53,294 bases of DNA from Actinobacteria bacterium UBA2184 (GCA_002328745.1 DCVQ01000029.1:25979-79272), one strand, 5' to 3'; counted from the stretch's first letter, positions 17,456 to 25,049 are shown. Notes: generated by a model from the letters alone, not told the origin. Program-made: numbers and translations.

Positions 17456-17703
17456 CAGGCGCCCGCGCGGTTCTCGCGGTCACGCTCGGCCCGACGCTCG
17501 GCCACGAACTGCTCGGATGTGTAGCCGGTGTCTGCCAGCATGCCGTGCAGCAGGTCGAGTGGGTCGCCCTCGGGCACGGGAACGAGGTGGATCGAGCCCG
17601 CCCACTCCACCACCGAGAGCTCCGACCCCTTCTCGATGCCGTACTTCCTGCGCAGTTCTGCCGGTAGCACGATCTGTCCCTTCGACGACACACGCACCTT
17701 CAT
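17455..17703 (-). CDS. vapB: AbrB/SpoVT-type antitoxin, VapB family
   Basis: 82 residues from ATG 17703 with AGGTGG about 6 nt upstream. The N-terminal 45 residues are a swapped-hairpin AbrB domain (MKVRVSSKGQIVLPAELRRKYGI..GSELSVVE). The C-terminal part (LLHGMLADTGYTSEQFVAERR) is the toxin-wrapping segment typical of VapB. It should bind the inverted repeat in its own promoter and neutralise VapC. Confidence 0.88.
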   Translation of the reverse strand: MKVRVSSKGQIVLPAELRRKYGIEKGSELSVVEWAGSIHLVPVPEGDPLDLLHGMLADTGYTSEQFVAERRAERDRENRAGA

Positions 17704-17728
17704 GCTGACCACCTGCTCAGGTCGGATT

Positions 17729-17776
17729 CGTCTTACTCAACACCACGATAGTAAGACGCCACGTAACCCGCGGCAA
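17729..17776 (-). promoter_or_regulatory. vapBC promoter with overlapping 9-bp inverted repeat operator
   Basis: On the - strand TTGCCG (17771-17776), a 17-nt spacer and TACTAT (17748-17753) form a promoter. A perfect inverted repeat, CGTCTTACT/AGTAAGACG (17729-17737 and 17750-17758), covers the -10 and the start site. Binding there by VapB or VapBC would repress transcription. Confidence 0.65.
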
Positions 17777-17837
17777 GCAGCCGACCTGAAGGTACTGGAT
17801 GCGTTCGAACGGGATTGAAGCGGGGCCTGAACCGCCG

Positions 17838-18446
17838 CTACCCCTTCTTCTTCTTGGGCTTGGCGCCGCCCGTGAGCATGACGCCCATCATCCCCATCAG
17901 CTCATCCACGGCCGAGCCGTCCTTGTCGGCATCGAGCACCGTGCCGAACAGGTCGAGCAGGCCGGACTCCTCCTTGTCGGCGGCGAGTTGGTCGCCGAGG
18001 AGCGACGCGAGATCATCAGCGCCGAGCTTGTCCTTGCGCTGCTTCTTGCCGAGGTAGGCCATCACGAGCGGCGCGGCGATCTGGAGCAGCAGCGCGATCT
18101 GGCTCACGTTGAGCCCCGTCTTCTGCGCGATGCCCTCCTCGACCTTCGGCTGCTTCTGGCCGAGCACATGCCCGAGGATGCCCGCGCCGTCCACCTTCGA
18201 CGGGTTGCCGAGGAAGCCGATGATGTCGTCGAGGATCGACCCGTCGTGATCCTTCACGACCGCGTCGAACAGCGAGGCGGCGCCTGCGGGCTTCGACGCG
18301 TTGCCCGCAAGCCCGGTGACGAGGAGGGGCAGCACCGTGGTGAGCGCCGAGCTCGTCTTCTTCTTGCTCGCGCCGATGGCCTTGCCGATCTCGGCGACGC
18401 CGCTCGAGGACAGCTGGTCCATGATCGCCTTCGTCACTGCGTCCAT
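17838..18446 (-). CDS. DUF937 domain protein
   Basis: 202 residues, all-helical, no signal peptide. It carries the DUF937 pattern: an Ala/Gly/Leu-rich repeat beginning with a short HTH-like segment (AEIGKAIGASKKKTSSALTTVLPLLVTGLA), then a second copy-like region (VEEGIAQKTGLNVSQIALLLQIAAPLVMAYLGK) and a basic C-terminus (KPKKKKG). Members are small cytoplasmic proteins of unknown role (YidB-like). Confidence 0.75.
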   Translation of the reverse strand: MDAVTKAIMDQLSSSGVAEIGKAIGASKKKTSSALTTVLPLLVTGLAGNASKPAGAASLFDAVVKDHDGSILDDIIGFLGNPSKVDGAGILGHVLGQKQPKVEEGIAQKTGLNVSQIALLLQIAAPLVMAYLGKKQRKDKLGADDLASLLGDQLAADKEESGLLDLFGTVLDADKDGSAVDELMGMMGVMLTGGAKPKKKKG

Positions 18447-18612
18447 GTGGTTCCTTCCGTCGGGTGTAACCGGCTCCGGGGCCTCGTCACTTCACGATAA
18501 CACCAGGCCGCATGTCGAAATGAAGCGTGCGGCCATAGCGGAATGTCCCCGCCACGACACGCATCCACACCACGCCCGAGACGCGGCGCTGCCGCCGTTC
18601 GACCGGGCACGG

Positions 18613-19077
18613 CTACTCCTCCTGCGGGCCCTCGCCCATCATCGCGCGGCCCACCTGGCTCCACTGCTCGAGCGTCTGCTCGTCCTCGTCGGTGAACTTG
18701 GTGGGGAACTCACCTGGCTGGCCGAGAAGCAGCACATCGATGAGGTACGAGATCATCCGCGCGTCGTAGCCGTCGTCGGTGTTCAGGTACTCGTGCAGAT
18801 CGCGGTTCACGAGTGCGTCGAGCATGCCCCCGCCGCCATCGTCAGCGACCTCGAACGACACGATGTAGGTGCAGAACCCCGTCCAGCTGCGATGGAAGAA
18901 GAGCTTCTCGTCCTCCCAGAAGACGAACCACTTGTCCTCCATCTGCTGGGGGACAAGGCCGAGGCGGACACGCGCCATCTCGTCGGCAGTGAACGCACGG
19001 CTGAGCGGGATGCGCTTGCGGGCATCGGGCGCCGGGTGCGTCTGCCAGTCGGCGCGGGTGGCGGGTGTGCGCGGCAT
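18613..19077 (-). CDS. Conserved hypothetical protein, cassette A partner
   Basis: 154 residues from ATG 19077, preceded by AAGGGAG at 7 nt; an upstream ATG at 19125 directly abuts the previous stop and is the alternative. The core DKWFVFWEDEKLFFHRSW followed by TGFCTYIVSFEVADD is a motif I have seen in other uncharacterised proteins, but I cannot assign a function. It is followed by an acidic helical part (TDEDEQTLEQWSQVGRAMMG). It lies directly downstream of the 196-residue protein that is duplicated at 22140-22730, and is probably co-translated with it. Confidence 0.7.
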   Translation of the reverse strand: MPRTPATRADWQTHPAPDARKRIPLSRAFTADEMARVRLGLVPQQMEDKWFVFWEDEKLFFHRSWTGFCTYIVSFEVADDGGGGMLDALVNRDLHEYLNTDDGYDARMISYLIDVLLLGQPGEFPTKFTDEDEQTLEQWSQVGRAMMGEGPQEE

Positions 19078-19125
19078 AGGGCGGCTCCCTTCGTCGACCG
19101 ATTCGCTCCGCTCATGCGACACCAT

Positions 19126-19716
19126 CTACGCCACCTCCCCGATCGGATGCTCGAGCTGCTGCGGCAGACATACCGGGTGCGGCTCAAGCGACAACCCGCC
19201 AGTGGACAGGTAGTGGGTAACTACCCCCAGGGCCGAGGCCGTGAGTCGCTCGAGGCACAGGTTCCAGTGGAACGCGGTGCTGAGCACCATCGCGCCCGGA
19301 GGCGCCTTGGGCGGCAGTGGCACGGGTACGCCGAGCAGGTCGCGGAGCTGCCGCAGGTGCCGCGCATCGATCACGTGGACAGCGACCGGACGGCTCTGCC
19401 GGAAGGCGACCAGCGCGATCCATGGCGCTGGCGGATCTGCCGAGTCGATAGCCAGCCCGAAGTTGATGCCGCGTTCCTCCGACGCCACACCAACCACCGC
19501 CTGCTGCCCGTTCGGTAGCAGCAGGACCGTGCCGTCGCTCTCAGGATCGACCACCCCGCCGCTCAAACCCGCCACGAACGAGCCGGCGAACGCGATCATG
19601 GGCCCCGTCGGGACCGGACGAGCCGTTCCGATGCAGTCGCGGGCGAAGCGCTCGTGCGCGCTCACGAGCTCGAGCCAGCTCTCGAGGACGGACGGGATCT
19701 CTCGCTGCAGCTTCAT
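19126..19716 (-). CDS. Duplicated 196-residue protein of unknown function, copy A
   Basis: 196 residues starting MKLQREIPSVLESWLELV (GGAGGT 7 nt upstream). It aligns throughout with the protein at 22140-22730, which has exactly the same length. Shared blocks: LQRE[IM]P.VLE.WLE, AFAG..VAGL.GGV.DPES.G, VGVA.EERG..FG, W.ALVAFR.S.PVA.HVI, HWNLC.ERLTA and GGLSLEP.PV.LP. It appears soluble and alpha/beta; no motif reveals its activity. Both copies have the same upstream promoter motif and a different gene behind them, so they look like a constant component paired with variable partners. Confidence 0.75.
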   Translation of the reverse strand: MKLQREIPSVLESWLELVSAHERFARDCIGTARPVPTGPMIAFAGSFVAGLSGGVVDPESDGTVLLLPNGQQAVVGVASEERGINFGLAIDSADPPAPWIALVAFRQSRPVAVHVIDARHLRQLRDLLGVPVPLPPKAPPGAMVLSTAFHWNLCLERLTASALGVVTHYLSTGGLSLEPHPVCLPQQLEHPIGEVA

Positions 19717-19736
19717 GGACGCCACCTCCGATGCCG

Positions 19737-19759
19737 AGTGTGGCCCGGAGGTCTGACAG
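19737..19759 (-). promoter_or_regulatory. RecA-NDp/PafBC-like DNA-damage promoter, site 2
   Basis: CTGTCAGAC, 8 nt, CACACT on the - strand; the -10 is 20 nt from the ATG at 19716. The surrounding 45 bases are nearly the same as those upstream of the paralogue at 22730, including the GGAGGTGGC ribosome site. Confidence 0.5.
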
Positions 19760-19769
19760 GGGGAGCGGC

Positions 19770-19809
19770 GTTCGGGCGACGGGAGGTCCGTTCGGGCGAC
19801 GGGAGGTCC
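19770..19809. repeat. Perfect 20-bp tandem duplication
   Basis: The 20-bp unit starting GTTCGGGCGACGGGAGGTCC occurs twice without interruption (19770-19789, 19790-19809), just after the HEPN gene and just upstream of the cassette A promoter. Confidence 0.85.
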
Positions 19810-19816
19810 CTACAAC

Positions 19817-20266
19817 TTACTGCTCGAGCAGCCTAAGAACGTCGTGGGGTAGGCGTTCCAGAATCATGTCGACATAGAGTGGGGCGAACGTGATGATGTC
19901 ACGGACCTCCGCCTCCCCCACAGCGCCGACGCTCTCGTACACCGTGGCGTTGCGCTTCTTGCGGAATCGCTGAAAGCGCGAGGCGAGCTCTGGTTGGTCG
20001 GACAAGGCCTGCTTCATGAACCGGAACGTGTTGTAGTGCTTGTTGCGGTTCGCCGGGCGGAAGCCGCACTGCGCCATGTACGCCACCGAGCTCTGTAGCA
20101 CGGCGTTGTAGGCAACGGCGAACGCCCAGTCGTAGTCGGTGCCCAGTAGTGACTCAGCTGTGGCGATATCCCGCCGGGCGACCCGCACGAGATTCGCGAT
20201 CTCGGTGGCATCGACCGTCACCGGCTCGATGATCCCCTTGTCCCGCAACTCATCGAAGTTCATCAT
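19817..20266 (-). CDS. HEPN-domain protein of a HEPN/MNT module
   Basis: 149 residues, all helical: VRVARRDIATAESLLG, DWAFAVAYNAVLQSSVAYM and the motif region FRKKRNATVYES. HEPN toxins of HepT type carry RxxxxH as RNase site; here the position of the His is Tyr (RNATVY), as in the PF05168-like branch. It overlaps the upstream nucleotidyltransferase by 17 nt. In MNT-HEPN systems the nucleotidyltransferase AMPylates and silences the HEPN toxin. The altered motif leaves open whether this copy is an RNase or only a binding partner. Confidence 0.85.
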   Translation of the reverse strand: MMNFDELRDKGIIEPVTVDATEIANLVRVARRDIATAESLLGTDYDWAFAVAYNAVLQSSVAYMAQCGFRPANRNKHYNTFRFMKQALSDQPELASRFQRFRKKRNATVYESVGAVGEAEVRDIITFAPLYVDMILERLPHDVLRLLEQ

Positions 20267-20825
20267 CGCCCCCCACGAGGAAGATCTTCGGCCCCGTCAT
20301 GATGTCGGTCACGAACGCCTGCTTCCGCGCCAGGCGCTGACGCCACTCCGCCTGACTGAGTACGGTGAAGTTGACCTCCCGTTCCAGAGTACGCTCCACC
20401 TCGGACAGCACCCGATCCAGAGCCGCGACGTCCACGTCCCCGATCACCAGAACGTCTACGTCAGACGATGCGTCCTCCGAACCGCGGGCCACGGAGCCGA
20501 ATACAAGCGCCACGTCTACGCCGGAAAGCTGTGCGATGCCCTCGCGCAGCACGTCGCCCAGACCCTCGGTCTTATAGACGATGCTCTTGATCTCAGAGTA
20601 GAGCGGGTGTGCGGCGTTGACCGTGAAGAATCGCACATTGCCCTCGCGCTCGCTCTGGATCATCCCCGCAGACTCGAGCCGAGCAAGCTCCTTCTGCACG
20701 CCTGCCGAGGCAAGGCCGAGCTCGCGGATCAGCTGCGTGGCATAGAAGCGCTCGCCGGGATGCGTGAAGAACCGCACCAGGAGTGCGCGTCGCGTGGCCG
20801 ATGTCACGAGCGTGGAGAGCATCAC
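20250..20825 (-). CDS. wHTH-nucleotidyltransferase (MNT) antitoxin-like protein
   Basis: 191 residues. The N-terminal 75 residues are a winged helix (FYATQLIRELGLASAGVQ, RLESAGMIQSEREGNVRFF). The rest is a minimal nucleotidyltransferase with GSVARGSEDASSDVDVLVIG, the GS-x10-DxD catalytic motif. It probably binds its promoter through the winged helix and adenylylates the HEPN protein downstream. GAGGTAAGTG is the ribosome site. Confidence 0.88.
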   Translation of the reverse strand: MMLSTLVTSATRRALLVRFFTHPGERFYATQLIRELGLASAGVQKELARLESAGMIQSEREGNVRFFTVNAAHPLYSEIKSIVYKTEGLGDVLREGIAQLSGVDVALVFGSVARGSEDASSDVDVLVIGDVDVAALDRVLSEVERTLEREVNFTVLSQAEWRQRLARKQAFVTDIMTGPKIFLVGGDDELR

Positions 20826-20845
20826 TTACCTCATTAATAGCAGGT

Positions 20846-20950
20846 TCATGCTCTTTTCATAGTAACATCTGCAAGCGACAGTGCAACTCTGGCCTGAGCC
20901 CCACCGGGGCCCACGACCTCGACCGGCATCAGTGCAGTCTCATCCGTCAT
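20846..20950 (-). CDS. Possible 34-residue leader peptide upstream of MNT/HEPN
   Basis: ATG at 20950 follows GGGGGGAACCC, and the frame runs to TGA at 20846, ending just 20 nt before the MNT start. It would encode MTDETALMPVEVVGPG followed by GAQARVALSLADVTMKRA. No homologue is recognised. It spans the second promoter motif, so it may be fortuitous. Confidence 0.3.
   Translation of the reverse strand: MTDETALMPVEVVGPGGAQARVALSLADVTMKRA
20859..20881 (-). promoter_or_regulatory. RecA-NDp/PafBC-like DNA-damage promoter, site 3
   Basis: CTGTCGCTT, 8 nt, TACTAT on the - strand. The -10 is about 33 nt upstream of the MNT start codon. TGTCR-N-TAnnnT spacing is kept; the flanking trinucleotide differs from the other sites. 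Confidence 0.45.
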
Positions 20951-20964
20951 GGGTTCCCCCCAAC

Positions 20965-21029
20965 TTGAAATCACAGTTTGTGATGTCAAGATCGTTTGCC
21001 CTGTTCACAGGCCTGATTTGAAATCACAG
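20965..21029. promoter_or_regulatory. Operator cluster upstream of MNT/HEPN
   Basis: TTGAAATCACA (20965-20975) and TGTGATGTCAA (20979-20989) form an 11-bp inverted repeat with one mismatch and a 3-nt centre. The left half-site recurs as TTGAAATCACAG at 21018-21029. It is probably a binding site for the MNT winged helix or another regulator. Confidence 0.55.
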
Positions 21030-21046
21030 AACACTCCCCGCCGCCC

Positions 21047-21075
21047 ATGATAGAACGTATGTTCGATTGGTCAAG
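21047..21075 (-). promoter_or_regulatory. SOS-box promoter facing the MNT/HEPN module
   Basis: On the - strand TTGACC and TATCAT are 16 nt apart, and the perfect SOS box GAAC-ATAC-GTTC (21053-21064) lies between them. Transcription would run towards 20950 and the MNT/HEPN genes through the operator cluster. The same nested design occurs at 35228 and 37352. Confidence 0.6.
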
Positions 21076-21101
21076 ACGCCGATGGGGCGAGCCGCATGCT
21101 C

Positions 21102-21461
21102 CTATCCCATCAGCCCGGTGCTGATCATCACGGCAATCTCGGACTCCTGCTCCTCGAGCAGCATCCAGCGTTCGAGCTCGCCTTGGATGTAGCCGAGCCC
21201 CTTCTTGGTGAGTTCGTAGTCATTGCCGCCGTTGCTGCCCACCCAGCAGACCGGCCCTGACGACGCCGGACGGTACTCCTTGGTGGCGTACCCGCCGTCG
21301 ACGAGCTCGTTGAGGAACGACCGCACGGTGGCGACCGGCACGTTCACTGCCCGGGCAATCGGCTTCACGGCGGACTGCCCGTCGAGCAGCTGCGTCACGA
21401 TCAGGAACCGCTTGCGAATCGTGTCGGGCCGCTTCGCGCCGAGGATCATCGTGCGGATCAT
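21102..21461 (-). CDS. Winged-helix DNA-binding protein, cassette B
   Basis: 119 residues with a clear winged helix: IRKRFLIVTQLLDGQSAVKP, ARAVNVPVATVRSFLNELVDGGYATKEYR, then a C-terminal helix LGYIQGELERWMLLEEQE that could dimerise. It is the last gene of the three-gene group 22730-21102 and may regulate it. GGAGGAGAGG precedes the ATG. Confidence 0.75.
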   Translation of the reverse strand: MIRTMILGAKRPDTIRKRFLIVTQLLDGQSAVKPIARAVNVPVATVRSFLNELVDGGYATKEYRPASSGPVCWVGSNGGNDYELTKKGLGYIQGELERWMLLEEQESEIAVMISTGLMG

Positions 21462-21485
21462 CGAGACCTCTCCTCCTCCTGAAGT

Positions 21486-22139
21486 TCATCGCTCGAAGTG
21501 CGGCCGCCACACCATGAACTCGCCGTCCAGCCCGCAGCCGAACCGCTCACGCACCGCGCGCTGGAAGTCGAGGTACTCGTCGTAGGAATCCTGCCGGCTC
21601 CAGGGGCGAGCGTACGCCGGCGTCGGCGGCTCCATCGCGGCGAGCGCGTCGAGTACCACGTTGTCGATCGGCATGTGCGCGAAGCAGTAGAAGGGGCGCA
21701 GCTGCGCGATCGGCGTGACGTCGAGCGCGTCCGCAACGAACACGTACTTGAGGGTCATGTTCACCCACTTCTGCGCCTGTCCCACACTGAGGTGGATGCT
21801 GTGGTCCTGGTACGCGCCGATCAGCGCTTCACACGTGCCGCGATGCCACTCATCGAAGCCTTTCGCGGATGGCGTCGCCGCCGACTGCGCCAGCGCAATC
21901 AGGTGGTGCCGAAGTACCTCTTCGCCCTGCCGACGGAGCGCATCGCGGTGCCTGCCATCGAGTGCACCGAGCCCGCGTATCGTCCGGTTCATGTCGCGGT
22001 ACGCCCGTCGAATGAAGCGGCCGAACCTGTCCTTCGGGTCGCCGGGACCGAAGTAGAGGTTGGCAAGCGCACCCGCGAAGGCCGTTCGCGTGAGCTTGCT
22101 GCCGGGGTAGACCGGCTGGGGCCTGGGTGCAGCGGACAT
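21486..22139 (-). CDS. Conserved hypothetical protein, cassette B partner
   Basis: 217 residues; its ATG directly follows the TAG of the paralogue gene. The most distinctive block is LSVGQAQKWVNMTLKYVFVA followed by PIDNVVLDAL, a helical pattern I recognise from uncharacterised bacterial proteins without a known function. The N-terminal half is basic (FGRFIRRAYRDMNRTIRGLG). The partner in the other cassette (18613-19077) is unrelated. Confidence 0.7.
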   Translation of the reverse strand: MSAAPRPQPVYPGSKLTRTAFAGALANLYFGPGDPKDRFGRFIRRAYRDMNRTIRGLGALDGRHRDALRRQGEEVLRHHLIALAQSAATPSAKGFDEWHRGTCEALIGAYQDHSIHLSVGQAQKWVNMTLKYVFVADALDVTPIAQLRPFYCFAHMPIDNVVLDALAAMEPPTPAYARPWSRQDSYDEYLDFQRAVRERFGCGLDGEFMVWRPHFER

Positions 22140-22730
22140 CTACGCCACCTCCTCCAACCGTGCTTCGGGACGCGGGGGCAGCTGCACAGGCTGGGGCTCC
22201 AGCGAGAGACCGCCCGCCGTGACGTAGTAAGTGGTGACGCCGCAGAGGATCGCGGTCAGCCGCTCGAAGCAGAGGTTCCAGTGGAGGACCGTGGAGAGGA
22301 CCATCGAGCCGGATGGCGCCTTCGCTGCTGCGGGTGCGGGCACGCCGAGAGCGTCGTTGAGAGCGGCGAGCTGGTCCGAGGGGATCACGTGGATAGCCAC
22401 CGGGTGACTGTTGCGGAACGCCACCAGCGCCACCCATTCTGCGCCGACCTGCTTCGGGTCGAGCAGCATGCCGAAGTGCACCCCCCGCTCCTCCGGCGCC
22501 ACGCCGACCCTCGCGCGCGATCCATCGGGGAGCAGCACGAGCGCGCCGCCCGACTCCGGGTCAATGACTCCCCCTGCAAGACCCGCCACGAGCGCTCCCG
22601 CGAACGCGGCTACCGGTTGGAGCGGCATGTCCACCGCATCCGGACCGACGGCCGACATCAGCTGCTCGTGTGCGTGTACGAACTCGAGCCAGGGCTCGAG
22701 CACCTCCGGCATCTCGCGTTGCAGTTCCAT
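22140..22730 (-). CDS. Duplicated 196-residue protein of unknown function, copy B
   Basis: 196 residues starting MELQREMPEVLEPWLEFV, with GGAGGTGGC as ribosome site. It is the paralogue of 19126-19716; conserved blocks include DPES.G, PEERGVHFG, WVALVAFRNSHPVAIHVI, VLHWNLCFERLTA and GGLSLEPQPVQLP. The gene is followed without a gap by the partner at 21486-22139 and then a winged-helix protein. The activity is unknown. Confidence 0.75.
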   Translation of the reverse strand: MELQREMPEVLEPWLEFVHAHEQLMSAVGPDAVDMPLQPVAAFAGALVAGLAGGVIDPESGGALVLLPDGSRARVGVAPEERGVHFGMLLDPKQVGAEWVALVAFRNSHPVAIHVIPSDQLAALNDALGVPAPAAAKAPSGSMVLSTVLHWNLCFERLTAILCGVTTYYVTAGGLSLEPQPVQLPPRPEARLEEVA

Positions 22731-22750
22731 GAGTGCCACCTCCTGGAGCG

Positions 22751-22773
22751 AGTGTGGCACGGGGGTGTGACAT
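22751..22773 (-). promoter_or_regulatory. RecA-NDp/PafBC-like DNA-damage promoter, site 4
   Basis: ATGTCACAC, 8 nt, CACACT on the - strand, 20 nt from the ATG at 22730. It matches site 2 at almost every base. Confidence 0.5.
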
Positions 22774-22796
22774 GAGAAGCAAGGCGGCGGTGACGG

Positions 22797-23423
22797 CTAC
22801 CCCTGCATCCAGACCGCAATGTCCAGCAAGCGAAGAGTGGATATCCTTGCGCGCATCTCCGGTGTCCTGAGAATCTCAATGCGCAGCGCAGAATCGACTT
22901 CCTCCGGCATGCCGTCTTGCCTAAAGACGCTTCGCAGGGTCTCCCAGAACAGCCCCTTCTTTGGCTTCAGATACTCCCACACGCGCTCATCAGCGACGGG
23001 TATAAGGTGTGGTCGCTTGCGTGCAAGAATCTTGCCGGCAATTACCCAACCGACATCGGGCACACCGTCGAGCACGTGCCAGAGTTCATCAGCCTTCGCT
23101 AGAGCGGTCTCAGCCTCATCGCCCCAGAGCGGGACACATGGATGAATCTCGAACAGCAGACCCGATATCTCCTCGCGTATGTCGGCATCTTGCAGCAGTC
23201 GCCGGACCATCGGGGGCGTTATGGGGACGTTCAGCATATGCACTGCCAGCAGGTCGTCTTCATTGATGGCGTACGGATCATTCGCGCCGATAGTATTGAA
23301 GGTTGCCCCTGCTCGCTCCGCGAAGTACGTCTTGACCAAGTCCGCACCTTGGTCTGTCAGCAGATCCTGAACGAGCTTCGTCATGTCCCGAACCTGCTCC
23401 TGGCTCACCATGTCTTCCGGCAT
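22797..23423 (-). CDS. DUF6308 family protein
   Basis: 208 residues. The pattern fits DUF6308: NDPYAINEDDLLAVHML, ITPPMVRRLLQDA, LWHVLDGVPDVGWVIAGKI, LARKRPHLIPVADERVWEYL and the closing STLRLLDIAVWMQG. The central GVGWVxAGKxLARKRPxLIPV segment resembles a helix-hairpin-helix glycosylase fold. Function is unknown; members are common in actinobacterial accessory regions. Confidence 0.75.
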   Translation of the reverse strand: MPEDMVSQEQVRDMTKLVQDLLTDQGADLVKTYFAERAGATFNTIGANDPYAINEDDLLAVHMLNVPITPPMVRRLLQDADIREEISGLLFEIHPCVPLWGDEAETALAKADELWHVLDGVPDVGWVIAGKILARKRPHLIPVADERVWEYLKPKKGLFWETLRSVFRQDGMPEEVDSALRIEILRTPEMRARISTLRLLDIAVWMQG

Positions 23424-23484
23424 TCAGCACCCCGTCTCTCTCGTCGCGGCTCGAACCCCTCACCTGCCCTGCGTCACTCTCCAA

Positions 23485-23490
23485 AGTATA
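23485..23490 (-). promoter_or_regulatory. Probable -10 element of the DUF6308 gene
   Basis: TATACT on the - strand, about 61 nt upstream of the ATG at 23423. No good -35 is seen. Confidence 0.35.
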
Positions 23491-23661
23491 CCTCACCACG
23501 ACCGCACGGCGGCTTAGTCGAACCCGAGCACCTGATGCGAACACACGTGGAAGGTGACCCCAGCAAATCGAGGTGGGCGATTGAGTCGCGGATTCCTCTC
23601 CTGTAGATCCGGGTATAAGTGTAGAAGTAGTAAGTCCAGCTCCGACACCGAAGGAGTCGCG

Positions 23662-23898
23662 ATGAAGTTCAGAGTCGGCGGCATCGATCACGAGATCGAC
23701 CGGGAGATGGTCATCCGAACCATGAGCCGCAAGGAGCCCGAGTCGATCCGCACTCACCTAGTGGAAATCGAGAACCGTCAGTTCCCCCCCAAGCAGGTGT
23801 TCGAGGCTGTGACTGGCATGGACAGGCTGGACTTCACAGTTGCCCAGGCGCGGCACGTCCTGCAAAGGCTTGGCTTCGAGCTGCGCCGAAGCAGCTGA
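23662..23898 (+). CDS. SCO5918-family small protein
   Basis: 78 residues with AAGGAG before the ATG. The sequence MKFRVGGIDHEI, RQFPPKQVFEAVTGMDRLDF and VAQARHVLQRLGFEL matches the SCO5918 family, which is also found as a small domain attached to nucleases in defence loci. It is probably a winged-helix-like nucleic-acid-binding module. It is one of the few + strand genes of the island. Confidence 0.7.
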   Translation: MKFRVGGIDHEIDREMVIRTMSRKEPESIRTHLVEIENRQFPPKQVFEAVTGMDRLDFTVAQARHVLQRLGFELRRSS

Positions 23899-24059
23899 TG
23901 ACCACAAGCGCCCAAGCGCACTGCCTCTCGGTTCGCGAGGTGTGCCGGCTTTGAGCCCGCAAGTCCTCGCTCTGGCTGGTTGGCGAGCTTCTGGTGATTG
24001 GGCGCGCTGAGCCGTCCGGGTCAGTTGAGACTCACGGTCCGGCGTTGGGATTCACCAGG

Positions 24060-25049
24060 CTACTGGATCCGAGCGAAGCTGACCCGCTTCTCTGTGAGGC
24101 TGTAGCTGGTAACCTTCCAGCCTGCGGCCATCCATTCGACCGCCCAGACGTGGGTCCCCCCCGCGTTCGCCCAGAACACGCCGTGGTTGTGGGCAGACGG
24201 CGGGAGTGATGCGCCTATGATCTCCTCGATTTGTTGGTAGCTCAGCGTCACTGCATTCTGGGCGATTCCTCGAAGGTAATCGCCGAGCGGTGCATACTTC
24301 AAGCGACGTCCGCGTGAAGGCGCTGAACGTACCGGGACCGTCGCCTGAGGCGCCCCATTCCTAAGTCGCTCCTTCGCCTCGGCGATGAGTACCGGCAGTG
24401 GCGCGACCGCCACCGGCCGTGGCCATGTCACCGAAATCACCAGCATTCGCAGCGTCTCACCCTGTCCCGCGCCCAGTCGCGAGTAGTCCTGCCAGTGCAG
24501 CTCATACTCGTTGCCGAGCGAGAGTGGCGTCTCGCGCGCCTTCATCGTCCCCGCGCCGGCGTGCGATGCCCAGCACAGCGCGCCCGAGGCGCGCCGGCCT
24601 TCGAACAGCCGGAACGCAGCGCCCACACTCGTGTCAGTGTCCGAAACGCGCCGCCACAGCGAGCTGTCATTGCTGAGCACGATCACGTAACCGTCCACGT
24701 TCTCGAACGCGCCGCAGATGCGCTCCACTCGCGTGACGTCCTTCCAGACGTCATAGCCGCTCAGATCCTGCGCGCCCTGCTGCACGAGCTCGAACCGCTC
24801 GCCGTGCCAGTCGACACTGACGTGCCGCGTCTTGTACTTGAGCTCGACGGCCATCCAGCGACCCTCGTGGTAGATCCACATGTCGAGATGCACGCGCTCG
24901 CCCGGGAAGGGCTTGTACTCGAGCCGGACCGCCACGTCGGGATGCGCGCGCTCGATCTCCATGCCGAGGGCAAGCTGGAAATCCGCTTCCGAGTGGAAGA
25001 TCGGGCGCTTGGAGGCGAGGGCCTTGAGGGTCGCTGCAAGGTCGATCAT
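24060..25049 (-). CDS. PD-(D/E)XK nuclease with C-terminal DUF7662 domain
   Basis: 329 residues; ATG 25049 overlaps the HerA stop (ATGA), so translation is coupled. The nuclease core lies near residues 25-90: an N-terminal helix with Glu (SEADFQLALGMEIERAH), then HLDMWIYHEGRWMAVELKYK giving Asp...Glu-x-Lys. The last 85 residues (KYAPLGDYL, LSYQQIEEIIGASLPPSA, VFWANAGG, WMAAGWKV, VSFARI) match DUF7662, a small domain frequently joined to nucleases and often thought to recognise nucleic acid. Its fixed position behind HerA and NurA suggests it is a third part of that machine. Confidence 0.75.
   Translation of the reverse strand: MIDLAATLKALASKRPIFHSEADFQLALGMEIERAHPDVAVRLEYKPFPGERVHLDMWIYHEGRWMAVELKYKTRHVSVDWHGERFELVQQGAQDLSGYDVWKDVTRVERICGAFENVDGYVIVLSNDSSLWRRVSDTDTSVGAAFRLFEGRRASGALCWASHAGAGTMKARETPLSLGNEYELHWQDYSRLGAGQGETLRMLVISVTWPRPVAVAPLPVLIAEAKERLRNGAPQATVPVRSAPSRGRRLKYAPLGDYLRGIAQNAVTLSYQQIEEIIGASLPPSAHNHGVFWANAGGTHVWAVEWMAAGWKVTSYSLTEKRVSFARIQ

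Noticed and set aside
18505..18545. Terminator hairpin CCGCATG/CGTGCGG
   Set aside because: The stem has a G-U pair, a long loop and no U-run; support is too weak to annotate.
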